Made by a program: the position numbers and the translations under genes. Shown here piece after piece: positions 1 to 11,400 of a stretch of 64,000 nucleotides of DNA. Under the pieces are notes generated by a model. That model saw nothing but the letters and a program-made list of their open reading frames with translations, was not told the DNA's origin and ran no database searches. Within the stretch, counting starts at the first letter, position 1, and each line of letters opens with the position of its first letter. This DNA is from Pyrenochaeta sp. MPI-SDFR-AT-0127 (Eukaryota > Ascomycota > Dothideomycetes > Pleosporales > Cucurbitariaceae), in the NCBI GenBank assembly GCA_020747015.1, contig JAGTJM010000028.1, positions 372,001 to 436,000 of the forward strand. Reading direction: 5' to 3'.

Positions 1-585
1 AGTGACCGCGTTGGAAAGCGATACCCTTTCATTCTCGTTTGCCTTTGTATCATGGCGGTGGGGTTCATCATGTGCATCGCTGGCGGCTCTATTCCTGGGG
101 TGGTTTATGCTGGAGTTTTCATTGCCACCTGCGCTCTGTACCCGGCTTTTCCGGGTAATATTACGTGGTTGTCCAACAGTAAGGCTCATCGCAAAACTCC
201 TGTGCATCTTTTACTGACCTGCTACTAGATCTTGCTGGTTCCACAAAACGCGCGACTGGCCAAGCCATACAGATCGCTGTCGGAAATCTTGCGGGAGGTG
301 AGTTATTCCGATGAGACAGAATTCCTTTCCCAAGGCTGATGGGTAATAGCAATGGCATCGAACTTTTATAGGGGAGAAGACGCGCCACGCTATCTTCTCG
401 GACATGCCCTTGAGCTCGGCTTTATTGTCGCTGGTATCCTGGCAGTGCTCGTACTGGTTTTCAACTACAAACGAATCAACGCAAAGAGGGAGCGGCAGTT
501 GGCGGAGGGGGCGCACAACGGCTACACGCCAGAGGAGTTGGGCGAACTCGGTGACCGTGCCATGACATTCAAATATTTCTTGTAA
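1..585 (+). CDS. MFS transporter, anion:cation symporter (Dal5/allantoate permease-like), 3' part
   Basis: This is the C-terminal part of a plasma-membrane major facilitator protein; the 5' part lies before the window. Three exons can be joined in frame: 1-178, 229-297 and 350-585, with introns of 50 and 52 nt carrying GT and AG ends. The spliced protein reads through the last hydrophobic segments (GVVYAGVFIATCALYP and ELGFIVAGILAVLVLVFNY). Between them is the stretch GSTKRATGQAIQ, which is typical of the ACS family of fungal carboxylate, allantoate and vitamin permeases. The cytosolic tail follows and the frame ends at TAA 583-585. The substrate cannot be told from this part. The gene is convergent with the next one, 88 bp away. 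Confidence 0.85.
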
Positions 586-673
586 TCTAGAATTGTCAGT
601 TCGATAGAAAGGTGATAGATGTGCAAGAGTAACAGTACCCACTTGGTTGATCTCGAGGATTGGGATGACCTGT

Positions 674-1390
674 TCAATAGTCTTGAATGCCCGTCTCTCC
701 CGTCAGTACCTTCTCTTTACCCTCTCCATCCGAGTCAAAATCACTCTCCATACTCTCGAACCATTGATCCTGCAAATCTCTCTCTTCTTCAATAGGGTCG
801 TACCTGGCATGATCTACCTTCGAATACTCAAAATCCTCGTCGCCGCCCCTCAAGAATCTCTGTGTCATCTCATCCACCCACCACTTTCTTCCCTCCTCCT
901 TCGTCATAGGAACATCGTCTTTGTCTTCTTCCACAATCTGTCCTTGTGGTCCGCGATTATACGTGAAAAGCGAGTTTGGGTCGGGCTGTGCGAGGGCGTC
1001 CTTCTTTGCTTCGGCACGCCACAGATCAGTCGCCATTTGGCCAGAGAAGCCCTTAAGACGTCCTTCTACTTCGCGCTCAGAGGCGGTTTGGAAGCGCCGG
1101 ATTAGGCGATCGTAGAGAAGGGGATCGGCGAGTTCGAGGGAGGAGTCAGAGAAGTATTCGGGGTGCACTTCAAGGTAGCGTTTGCGCCGGTTCTTCGCTT
1201 TGAGTCTCTGGATCCGTTTGTCTTGTTCTTCTGGCGATTGCGCCTGATGCAAGGCATCTCTTGCATGCTCGTCGTCGTCGTTGTCGTCATCATGGACAAG
1301 ATTGCGGTTGGTGGACGTGGAGTCCTTTGGTGCATTCGCCGGTCGCAGCGCAAGGGGCACCATGATGGGTGGCGTGGTCACATGTGGCAT
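674..1390 (-). CDS. CCDC97/DUF2052 family protein
   Basis: A 238-aa acidic protein. The conserved core is typical of the CCDC97 C-terminal domain: a basic RRKRYLEVHPEYFSD block, an ADPLLYDRLI block, then WWVDEMTQRFLRGGDEDFEYSKVD and an acidic tail. In animals CCDC97 associates with the SF3B part of the U2 snRNP, so a nuclear splicing-linked role is inferred. The frame stays open to a GTG at 1414, but the first in-frame ATG is at 1388-1390 and I use it. A second ATG at 1480 lies in another frame and no convincing short intron connects it. Confidence 0.8.
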   Translation of the reverse strand: MPHVTTPPIMVPLALRPANAPKDSTSTNRNLVHDDDNDDDEHARDALHQAQSPEEQDKRIQRLKAKNRRKRYLEVHPEYFSDSSLELADPLLYDRLIRRFQTASEREVEGRLKGFSGQMATDLWRAEAKKDALAQPDPNSLFTYNRGPQGQIVEEDKDDVPMTKEEGRKWWVDEMTQRFLRGGDEDFEYSKVDHARYDPIEEERDLQDQWFESMESDFDSDGEGKEKVLTGETGIQDY

Positions 1391-1894
1391 CCCCTGCTGG
1401 AGATCAGACGACACGGCTTTGGGCGTTTGGCATCAATAGCGCGAGTGCGAGCTGTGAAAGAAGAGGCCATGTTCTCTCCCACGTTCAAATGATTGATAAT
1501 TAATGACGCCACAAGCTCGGGCGGGGCGCCATGCCCAAAACGCGTGCGGCAACGAACCACGCCACCTCTAATGATCGTCTGTTTCATCCGTGCATCAAAC
1601 ATAGACCAGGAACAGCTGGCCTTCTCGGTCTTAATTTGTTCAGTCTCTCTTTTTCTCGCCTTTGCATTTGTGTCGCATTCTACAAGCCTTGGTCCTGAAT
1701 CTTTTCGCAGGCCGAATTGATTGCACCGGCATCACGGTCCGCGGCAGAAAGAGCTTGGAACCATCCTGGGACGTGTACATTTGACTTTTGTCTTTTCGAT
1801 TCTTGAGTGCTGCATCAATCCAGTGCTTATTTTGGACACTCTCCTACTCTGTTTGGTATTCGACGATAGAGAAAGCTTCACATAGCATCAGATC
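1391..1894. other. Divergent intergenic region, 504 bp
   Basis: Shared upstream region of the CCDC97-like gene and the spermidine-synthase-fold membrane protein. A pyrimidine-rich stretch lies at about 1632-1660. I see no RNA gene, repeat or clear TATA box in it. Confidence 0.5.
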
Positions 1895-3658
1895 ATGTCT
1901 TCCCGTCAGAAAACGCAAAAGAAACCCAAGGCAGCAAAGGAGGCCGAAAAACAAGCACGACAGCTCCCGCTATCTACAATCCTCAAAAATGTCGGTAGAG
2001 CAGCCGCTCTACTTCTCATTGCAGGCATCGCATCTCCAGTATCCCAACTGAGTTTATCACCTGTCTTCGGATCCATCCCCGCATCCATTCACCATCAGCG
2101 CACAATGACCTTCACTGCCGTCGCGGCCTTGATCGGAAGACGAAGCGTGAAGAGCTATGTGTCTGCAAATGTTGCCGAGTATGTCGCCGTGGTTGCGTAC
2201 TGGGCACCTGTTATTCAGTTCTTGCTCTTCCCTTATAGCGCCAAACTTGGAATTGAGTACGGGCCATTGATCATCGAGGCATTGACGTATTATCCTCTGT
2301 TATTCCTATCTGTATACGCTGCTGCCGACCTACTTGATACCTTTGATTTGGAGCGATTCAATCTCCCCTCTTCGCTGGTAGAGATCGTTTTACCAACAGC
2401 ATCGTATTTTACCGTATCCACTGTGTCCAAGATCAGCAGTGCTCTACTACCAGGCCTCGTGGGAACTTCCGTGTACTTTACAAGAGTTGGTTTTCAGATG
2501 TTACTCGCGTCTGCCTCTGCCTTTCTCACACCATCAAAGCTCATCGTGTTTGCTTTCCCGGCTATCTTGCATTCGCTATGGGCGAATCCACACCACCCCT
2601 CGGACCATGCCTTCCAACTCGCGAACAGCACTCTCGTATCAACGCAAAACTTTACTATTCTCGCACGCCAGGAATCTATCACGGGATATATCTCAGTGTT
2701 AGAGAATGACGCAGATAATGCGTTCCGATTACTCCGTTGCGATCATTCCCTCCTTGGCGGCGAATGGCTCGTCACACCCGAAGCGTACAAGAAAGGCCAA
2801 AGACAGCCCGAATCCATTTTCGCTGTCTTTGTTCTTCTCGAAGCCGTGCGCCTTATCGAACCACCCGTTGCGTCCGACGCCACCACAGCGCCAGCACCGC
2901 CCAACGACTCCCAGAAATCTGCGCTTGTGATTGGACTTGGAATTGGCACGGCGCCCAACGCTCTGATCGCACATGGAATAAACACCACCATTGTTGAACT
3001 AGACCCTGTAGTTCACCACTACGCATCAAAGTACTTCAGTCTCATTCCAGACCATACTGCCGTTATCGACGATGCTGTCACCTACGTTGCAGAGAAGTCT
3101 GTTACGAATCCAGGATCATTCAACTATATAATCCACGATGTTTTTACCGGCGGCGCGGAGCCTGTGTATCTATTTACAACAGAATTCATGAAGGGTTTGT
3201 ATGATTTGCTGCAAGACGACGGCGCAGTCGCGATTAACTATGCTGGGGATCTGTCATTGGGCTCGACAAAATTAGTATTGAATACCATCCACGCCGTCTT
3301 TCCCGCATGCCGTCTCTTCCGCGACACACCCGCCCCTCAGACACTTAAACCAGGCGAAGCGGATTTCATCAACATGGTGGTCTTCTGTGTGAAGAACGAC
3401 CACGGAAAGGGCAAGCTAGCTGTTCAATTCAGAGAAGCAGAGCGTGATGATTTTCTCGGCAGCATTGCGCGACGCAACTTCCTGCAGCCTAGTGAGGAAC
3501 TTGAAGTAAAATACCAGTTTGTGCGGCCCGAGGACGGTGGTAAGGTCATGGGAAGAGCAGACGTTGGGGAGTTGGAAAAGTTTCATAAAGAAGGTGCTGT
3601 TAGTCATTGGAGGATTATGAGAACGGTATTGCCAGCCGGAGTGTGGGAAATGTGGTGA
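1895..3658 (+). CDS. Membrane protein with spermidine/spermine synthase-like SAM-binding domain
   Basis: A 587-aa single-exon protein. The start is lysine-rich (residues 6-22), and about six or seven hydrophobic segments follow between residues 35 and 245. The soluble C-terminal half has the class I methyltransferase/spermidine-synthase fold. A glycine-rich nucleotide loop GLGIGTAP lies at about residue 347, the acidic end of strand 2 (VELDP) at about 366-370, and IDDAV at about 389, followed by IIHDVFTGG. This fusion of a membrane half with a synthase-like domain is common in Pezizomycotina and bacteria, but its reaction is unknown. It should not be named spermidine synthase: I did not recognise the usual polyamine-site residues. 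An endomembrane location is likely. Confidence 0.8.
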   Translation: MSSRQKTQKKPKAAKEAEKQARQLPLSTILKNVGRAAALLLIAGIASPVSQLSLSPVFGSIPASIHHQRTMTFTAVAALIGRRSVKSYVSANVAEYVAVVAYWAPVIQFLLFPYSAKLGIEYGPLIIEALTYYPLLFLSVYAAADLLDTFDLERFNLPSSLVEIVLPTASYFTVSTVSKISSALLPGLVGTSVYFTRVGFQMLLASASAFLTPSKLIVFAFPAILHSLWANPHHPSDHAFQLANSTLVSTQNFTILARQESITGYISVLENDADNAFRLLRCDHSLLGGEWLVTPEAYKKGQRQPESIFAVFVLLEAVRLIEPPVASDATTAPAPPNDSQKSALVIGLGIGTAPNALIAHGINTTIVELDPVVHHYASKYFSLIPDHTAVIDDAVTYVAEKSVTNPGSFNYIIHDVFTGGAEPVYLFTTEFMKGLYDLLQDDGAVAINYAGDLSLGSTKLVLNTIHAVFPACRLFRDTPAPQTLKPGEADFINMVVFCVKNDHGKGKLAVQFREAERDDFLGSIARRNFLQPSEELEVKYQFVRPEDGGKVMGRADVGELEKFHKEGAVSHWRIMRTVLPAGVWEMW

Positions 3659-6333
3659 GTGGTATGTGGTCAGATGGCGATCATGGCGGGACTGCATTAG
3701 TTCTGGTTGTACAAATGTACCCATGTTGTTCTGCATACAGACACGTGAACAGAGGTAGGTCAACGTTGTGTAACGTAGGTGCGACTGTGAATTTTCCATT
3801 AGTAGATATTATTAGAAAGAGATGTTACTAAGTACAATCGCGGCAATCATCATGAACCACCAATTTTCATTCCATTTACTCAGAGTTTAGAGAATTGAGG
3901 ACAATTGAGTACGACTCCAGGCCTTACACTTTGCGTGGTAGACTTTGCAGTAGATGATTCACGTTGTGGGTGATCCTAGACCTGTAATTTTGTGAACGAG
4001 AAGAATGAATTGATGGTGGTTGAGGGTAGAAACCTTGTTATGTTTACATTCCATTTTTGTACCTTGACTCTTGTTATTCAATTTGCATGCCCTTCTCAGC
4101 GACGCATACTCTGACACCCAGTTTCAAAGGAATTTCCCCGATCCATCATTACATGACATTCATCTTCGGCACCCTGAACATACCTTACCGAGCCCCAGGG
4201 TTTCCCGCTCAATATCATAGTTGCATAGCTTATCACCACAATTAGTCAACCCCCACATCACGCCTGCATCTTCGGTCTCAGCCGCCCGTGGCTTATCCGA
4301 CCATCTTGGAGCCCAACATGCAGAATTGAGGGATTAAGCACTTTGAACCCCGCCTTGGACGATTTAAGCGCTCTGGGCCAAACCTTGTCTTCAAGAGGTG
4401 CGAAAGAATTGGATAGATGAGATACAAGGATGGGTAAGAAAGTGGAGGCGTGCGGTGTGATTGCAAAGCGGGAGAGGCAGTGGTGCAGGTTTTGGATAGG
4501 GGTCTTACATGAATGCCGATTGCCAATTTAGAGTCTAAGCTGTCAGTCTTACGAAGAAATAGGGTAATTCTTTCTTTGTAGCGACTGAACACTGCACAAA
4601 GCGGCAACTAAGCCTTTGAAGTTGTGGGCGAGCTGATCTGCGACTATCTGTACACTTGGCACCACACTCAAGATGGATGGTCTTGGGTCTAGATGGACCT
4701 TTGAATCGTTACGATACCGGTATAAAATGGAACAAACCTCAGGTACCAGCTGCCTGGCGCTTCGAGTAAATTAAAGCCACGGCGACCGGAGACTCCTCCA
4801 TTTTGGATTCTGGCCTCTACACTACTCGGTCAATGCCTAAAAGACTACCAATCTTGATAATAGCACCACGCTAAAATTCAGCAGCGGATAGCCTACGCTC
4901 CCGCCGTGTTCCGGAGGAATGCATAAGACACGGCATGGAACATCACGACATGAGGCTGAATAAAGAAACGGGAAGAAGACTTCACCGCTCTTTCTCACAT
5001 TCGAGCATTTGGGTCTTGTGATGGAGCGCGGGAAAGGCGTGTCCTTACCCCGCTTACTCTTTGAAGAAATGAACCAGTGTGCGGCACAGTCCATGCTCGA
5101 GCGTGGGATGGTTGCAGATTTGCACGAGCAGCTCTTGGGCCATAAGTTATCTGACCGTATTCTGCTGAGGTCCACTCGACAAGACAGGACAGGCTGGTCT
5201 CGAGCATCATTTGTCGTTGCCCCGGTCAGACATGAGATCAGATGAAGTTAATGGAGGGGCAGAGATGTGCCCCGCTTTCGAATAGCCACCGAATATGCGT
5301 CGAACATGTTGGCCCAGACAAACCCAAGACCACTAACATTGTCACAATTCTTCACGTTTTTATTCTCAGGGGCACACGTTTGCTCGTCAACACTTCCGCT
5401 TCGTTCGCGCTCGTCGCATTACCATCTGCCAATGTTGCCTTGACCCGTCATTACATGCATCGACAATGCAGTCGGCAACATGCCAACCTGGCCCCAACAT
5501 TTCCAGCTTTGCTTGCGATACCAACAGACACGGGACACAGTTGGCGACTTTTGCAATGCCCGCGATTTGTCCGCCAAGCTTACTAACCCCGTTGCATGCG
5601 TTGACGAGGCTTGATCGCTGGGCAGACGTATTCGCTTCAAACGAAATCATCGTAACATTGGCTACTGCACATCATCTCTCGCCCGTACTAGTCTTGTTAT
5701 TGCGCAATGGCCAGTGATAAGCGATGTTCCCAAGGCTCTTGACAGTGCTCACGGTGACCCAGTCGTTGAGTTTTCCTCTCTCGCTAGTGCACCGCTGAGT
5801 AGGTCCTGGTGGTGTGAGCTCGGCGCCATGTCGGACGGATGGATGCGTGGAAGACGATACGCGGTTTACGGCGGGACTTGATGCCTATCCTAGGGAAGCT
5901 ATGCGATGATGTTGCTATGTGCGACAAGTTCGCAGGCAGGCGACGGCGGCGGGCGGCGGCGGAGACGGAAGCTCAGCAGAGGATTGACACGTTGCGCAAT
6001 TCCTGTGGGGATGTGATCTTCACATTCACAGCAAAGAAAAAGAAAAGAATATTTTGAGGTAATCAAGATGTGGTATTGACAGATGAGGACTCGCTCAAGG
6101 AGCCCTCAGAGTGCCTACCGGCACATGTGACCTGATACAACAAATCGTACATGCAAATGCGATCTGGAAATCAAAGTCCTACCTGAGAATGTGGGCGTCA
6201 GATGAAGCAATCAAACGCCTTTTTCGCTGAAGGGAACGCGAACCACCTTTTGGTCCTGCCATGCCTCGCTCTCCAAACGCCAGCTGATGCAATGCGAGCA
6301 AAAGGGATGCGTGAAAATGTGTAAACGTCGTAA
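3659..6333. other. Gene-poor region, 2.7 kb
   Basis: It lies between two convergent genes. Only short frames (up to 114 codons) without recognisable domains are present, on both strands. There is a short run of GGC-like triplets near 5940-5965. No tRNA, LTR or other repeat was recognised. Confidence 0.5.
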
Positions 6334-8496
6334 CTATCGTTCACCCAAATCAAATCGATGGGTAAAGGCCTTTCCAACCTTGTTCTCAGGTTTTGGAGGA
6401 ATATGATGGTGCAGGAATTTCTTAGTTGCAGCCAGTTTCGCGCTACTCGCCTTTGAAGCGTCGAAATAGACCTTTGGATCATCATAGGTTTCTGGACAGC
6501 AACAACCAATATTTCTGATGCATGCAGTTTTCATAACTTCGTGGATTGTAATGCGCTTGTCAGGAATCGGATGCAGCATCTTCAATATGAGACGCTTGAT
6601 TGAAGGCGGCTCGATTAGGCTGAAGAGCTTCCCGCACTTTGGATGTCCGTTTTCACCGTCGAAAATCTGGCCATCGGGGTGCTCCTCGAGCCACTGGTTC
6701 CAGCCCCTTTTGAATCGTGCGTAGTATTCAAACTCGGTTTTGGCCGCTTGCCATGGGCATCCACCAAAGGTCATTGTCAAATAGACAATAGCACATGACC
6801 AAATATCTAGCGGACGCGGATCATAGCTGTGATTTTTCTCAAGAACTTCAGGAGCGATGTAAGGCAGGCTGCCACAAATCCCAGGAGCGGAGAGGCGCAC
6901 TTCACCCATGTTCTTCCCGCACTCACCACCCGAAGCACGCAGGCCAGGATGCTCGCCGCTGAAGACTTCTGCAACGCCAAAGTCTGAGATCTTGAGGTGG
7001 CCCTCCTTGTTGAGAAGCAGATTCTCGAGCTTAATGTCTCGATGGGCGATGCCGTGGCTGTGTAAGTACTCGACTCCACGAAGCAATTGCTTGAAGAAGC
7101 ACAATCGATCGTCTCGGCTGTAAAATCCCTCCACCCCGCCGGCAAATAGCTTGCGTTCCACGAGCGAGTATATTTCGCCGTAAGTGCAATACTCCATGAC
7201 GTGGTTCCAGCGTCCTCGGTTCGTGCATAAGCGTACTGTCTCGACAATGTTGGGATGGTGTAGACTTTTGGCGATGCTGTATTCGGATTTGATCTTCAGA
7301 ATGTAGTCTTCCTCCGTCTCGTCTTTGTCGCGCTCTCGAAATTCCTTGACGGCCACAAGCACCTCGTCCTTTGTTAAAGCTCCTCTGCGTGCCATGATGC
7401 GAACTTCAGAAGTTGCGCCCTTGCCCAGAATTTTCCCCCTTTTGCCGGGCATAAGACTGGAGCTTTTGAACTCCTTGTCTAAATCACACCAGTCTATTAT
7501 GAAATCGTCGGGCAAGTTTACACTCAATCGGCGAGCCTTCAACCCGACGCCTTCGGCAGCAGGCTTCGAGAACGTAGCCAGCATACCAGCAGTCGGCCGC
7601 TCCTCATCCTCTTCGAGTCGGGGGACCTGGTCTGTGCTCGCGGACCGCCTTCGTGACCAGCCCTGTTTCCTCACACTCTTTTCGTTGCCGGGTCCAGCCC
7701 AGGTGATTCCAGGACGCGGCCTGTCCATACTTGAAAGAGCCGTGGACGACGAAGTTTTCTTGCCAAGTCGGGAATTTTTATCTGGGTCCTTTTGTGGGTT
7801 GGAAAGGGTGCTCATAAAGGACCCTGACGTTGGTGGTGAATTAGCACGGGACGATCGGTCGGAACGCCGAGTGAGGGAAAATGAGCTCAGTCTCCTGCTC
7901 TGCTTGGGAATGTCCACTGCCGGAGACGAAACTTCAGCAGGGCCATCCACGCCTGTCTTGACTATGTATGTATTTGTTTCGGCCTTGTACTTTGGGGATT
8001 TGCTTGCAGTTGGTGCATATGGGGTTTCCAGAGGATTGGGACCATCTTTGTTGGGTTGATTCCTATGCAGCTTGTTGCGAACAAATGAGCCCACACGCTT
8101 TCCCAATCGAACTTTTTCCGGTGGTGACTGTTGGTCGGCCTGTGGAGTTGTCGTCATGCTCTGCCCGGGTTGGGTAGAACGGGCAGCGGGCTGTGGTGCT
8201 TGTTGCTGCAGAGACTTGGAGGGCATGTCGGTCGCGACAGGCCTTGGGGTGGTGAAGACGTCGTCGACATGCTCGTCGTGGCGGAAGGCGTGAGAGAAGG
8301 GGGCGCCCTCACTTGTGTGGCTAGTTGGGGTGAGGGGCTCGGCGGGCTCGCTGGCCGTGCCCGTACTCTCGTCCTCCTCTTCAATTGGGAAATGATACTC
8401 GACGGTGCGTGAGTCCCGGCGCTGCAAGTGGTTGGAGAGGGAGGCCTCATCGAACGAGATTGCCATGGACGGGGCGTGCGTAGCGACAGCGGGCAT
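6334..8496 (-). CDS. Serine/threonine protein kinase, SAT4/HAL4 (HRK1-like) family
   Basis: A 720-aa protein. The first 330 residues are disordered and rich in Ser, Pro and Arg. The kinase domain runs from about residue 345 to 690: glycine loop GKGATSE near 355, VAVKEF with the ATP-binding Lys near 380, AHRDIKLEN near 483, SDFG near 500 and IAPEVL near 547. All key residues are present, so it should be active. The insert after the DFG motif (GECGKNMGEVRLSAPG before CGSLPYIAPE) and the LDIWSCAIVYLTMTFGGCPW stretch match the fungal SAT4/HAL4/HRK1 group. In yeast this group controls potassium transport, salt tolerance and nutrient permease stability at the plasma membrane. One exon with an ATG start. 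Confidence 0.88.
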   Translation of the reverse strand: MPAVATHAPSMAISFDEASLSNHLQRRDSRTVEYHFPIEEEDESTGTASEPAEPLTPTSHTSEGAPFSHAFRHDEHVDDVFTTPRPVATDMPSKSLQQQAPQPAARSTQPGQSMTTTPQADQQSPPEKVRLGKRVGSFVRNKLHRNQPNKDGPNPLETPYAPTASKSPKYKAETNTYIVKTGVDGPAEVSSPAVDIPKQSRRLSSFSLTRRSDRSSRANSPPTSGSFMSTLSNPQKDPDKNSRLGKKTSSSTALSSMDRPRPGITWAGPGNEKSVRKQGWSRRRSASTDQVPRLEEDEERPTAGMLATFSKPAAEGVGLKARRLSVNLPDDFIIDWCDLDKEFKSSSLMPGKRGKILGKGATSEVRIMARRGALTKDEVLVAVKEFRERDKDETEEDYILKIKSEYSIAKSLHHPNIVETVRLCTNRGRWNHVMEYCTYGEIYSLVERKLFAGGVEGFYSRDDRLCFFKQLLRGVEYLHSHGIAHRDIKLENLLLNKEGHLKISDFGVAEVFSGEHPGLRASGGECGKNMGEVRLSAPGICGSLPYIAPEVLEKNHSYDPRPLDIWSCAIVYLTMTFGGCPWQAAKTEFEYYARFKRGWNQWLEEHPDGQIFDGENGHPKCGKLFSLIEPPSIKRLILKMLHPIPDKRITIHEVMKTACIRNIGCCCPETYDDPKVYFDASKASSAKLAATKKFLHHHIPPKPENKVGKAFTHRFDLGER

Positions 8497-11400
8497 AGCA
8501 ACGAGGAGCTTGTCAAGACGAATGGAGGGCAGCCGGCAAAATAGATTGACGTAGGTGGGAGCAAGAGCTGCGTGCCTGGAGCGTAGCTAGGCGCGCTGCA
8601 GTGGACTGGGCTGGTGATAGGAAGCCTCGAGGGTGGTGCACAAATGGCAGTGCAAGGAAGGCAGGAGGAGCGGAGAGGGGTAAAAATGCTGCAATTGGGA
8701 AAAAGCCATTCACACACAGTCGTACCGGGATAGAGAGGACAAAAATAAGTAGATGGCAGCGCAGTAATGGGAATAGAGCAAGGCGGATTGGGTGGGGTGT
8801 AAAGTGTGGTTGGAACTTGCAACTAAGCGGGCGACCCAAGGTGACGGCAGCCGAGGGGTGGAGCGGGGGGCGGTGGACCAAGAGACGGCGCAGAGGGTGG
8901 GCAGTTGAATGCAGTGTCGAGTGCTGGCCGGCGTAGCGCACGACGAGAGACGGGACGAGAAGACGGTGAGCCTGGATAATGGGCAAGAATCGCACGAGGA
9001 TACCGCTATGTACAAGGCTCCCGAACAACGGCAGAGGCTTGGGCACCGGCTGGTGGGTCCAAAGTCTCTTTATTCCACGGCAAACCCCCGGCACCACCAG
9101 CCCAGCCCCTGCGCAACAACCACCACCCCCACAGGCGCCTGCAGATCGAGGGGGGGGGGAGAGGACCGCATGTCGAGAGATGCCCAGCAAACTCGCATCG
9201 CACACGGTCGAGCTTCCGTGATGATGTGCGTCGTCGATCGTATGCGCTGCCAAAAATGCTTGGGTCCCACCGTGTTCTGGGGGCCTGTGTCTTCCCTTTT
9301 TTTTTTCTGGCTCCCCATCTGCGACCAGACGGGTAGACAAGAGGCGCATATGGTCTTCTCTGCCTGGAATGCGCTGTGAGGTGCGACTTTGGCCTGCAAC
9401 CTCGCCGTACGTAATTGACCGTGGATGACGGCGGCCCTCTATTTTGGAAACGCCAGGCGTCTCTCGTCTCTGCTCGCTCGGCCCTGATGGGACAACCGCG
9501 AACACTGAGCGTGCCGCATCCTGGCTCTGCCTGGCGAGTCGAAAATACCGCATTTCGCCTGGTCGCATGGTCTCCGCTGCAGTCATGGCAGCCTACTCCG
9601 AACCAGGCATGTCGCCCACCTTGCGGAATGAGGGCCCTCTGCTTCCGCTCCACTTCGATTCGCGACTTGATCCAAAAACTTGCCCTGACGTTTGCCGCCG
9701 AAAGCGACACGAGAAATCGTGGGGGTCGCGTATGGTCGTATCCCGCCCGCCTGTGTAGAGACGGTCCCAGGTCCTGACTGCTGCGACGAATGACGAGTCC
9801 TGCCTGCAAATGCCCTCGTCTCTGGCACTTCGCTCATCTAGCACAAACTCAACTGTCGCCCATCGATTGATTGTCTGCATTTTGCATCCTCCCAAACCGC
9901 CTTTGCGGGGTTCGTGTCACCATATGCAACCTGCACCTGTCTGCACCTTCGAGCACCGTCATTGCGGCCAATGTCTGAGGCCGTCTCCGATTGCGACTAT
10001 AGCAAAGTACCTTGGTTTCAGTAGTGCGAGAAAGAGGGTTGGCCAATTCGTCACCTCTCTGCTTTACTCGGCCCTACCGCCTGCACACAACTTCGTCAAG
10101 CAGTCTTCACTCACATTGTTTCGTCGTTGGGAGCCACAGCTGCCTCAATTCTCTCCCATGCATCACCAGAGCGCCTCTGGCTGCCTTCAGTCAGCCGCAA
10201 CATGGGCAAGGCGGTGAATGCAACGCCTCCATGCGAGACTTGGAGTCGAGCGACTGGTTTCCTTTCCCGCCTCCTCCCCCACAGTCACACAGCGCACCTG
10301 CAGTAGCCAAGGCTTCTTCTAACCGTAGAGAGCTTCACACGTCTGACTCCAAATCTTACTCTACTCAATTTGTGGATTCGCGTTGCATGCGGCTCGTGCG
10401 TGCGAATTCGGAAGGAAGGGAACCACGGCCCTCGATTTGCGATTCCTCGCAGCCGACCACTCTCAACAGTACTCGCTTTCTCCTTTGCTAGTCGTTGCTG
10501 TCCATTATGCCTTTAACATCCTGCTTCGGCAGCTCTCCTTTGCCTGACATCCAAACAGCGTCCATTTGTTCCCCTCACCCCTCCGCCCAATTGGGAAATC
10601 ATGCATACGAACCAGCATCTTGGCCGAGTACAACCTGGATACACTTCATCTATGTGATCGACACTGATCTGTCTCCACACTTCCACACCAAACGACCCCC
10701 GAAACAAGCACGTCACGTACTACCAGTCCCCATGTTCCGCACAATTTGTGACGCGTTTCATTGCATCGACCCAGTCAGCTCCTCAGACTTGGCAATATTC
10801 TTCATGATCATATTTCCCATTGCACCGCCCTTGGCATTTTGGAGGAACGCTGGGCATCATCTATCGCTATATTCCGCCGCTTGGCATTCGATAGCTTGTT
10901 TTCTTGACACCAATCTATGAGGAGAGTGACTACGATTGCGTGTGGCTATATGCGACCAGTCCTACTATTGCCGAAGCTAGGATTGCGCATCATGAGCATC
11001 ACTGGAGAGTACTTTAGTTGATTGGCGTAAACAATACATTGCACGCACGCATCGTACTTCCAGACGAGCATCATCTGCTCAGCTGCTGTGAATACGGCCA
11101 TATAGCTTCTCTAGACTGTAGCCATTGCGACCACTGCCATGTCAGGCTTCGCTTCTCTAGATTGGTCCATGTGCCTTGTTTTCACACATGAATGGAGAAG
11201 CGGCACAGGACTTAAAACTGAGGTCTATCCGGCAGTCTTGAAGATCAAAAATAAAGTACGCAAGGAAGCTTCTGCCAACAAGACACCTTGCTTAACAGAA
11301 CCAAGATTTGGCTACATGCAGCAGGGCTGTGCGCACCCTACGCAACTTCAATCGCCTCCTGACCTTACGATAGAGTAGCCTCATGTGAGACTGCGCGGAA

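Noticed and set aside
8513..9586. A 357-codon minus-strand frame upstream of the SAT4-like kinase
   Set aside because: It is Pro/Arg/Ser-rich with no domain, overlaps similar-length frames on both strands and lies in GC-rich leader DNA.
9810..10920. Three successive plus-strand frames of 135-159 codons
   Set aside because: There is no recognisable domain, no consistent splicing between them and no sensible start context.
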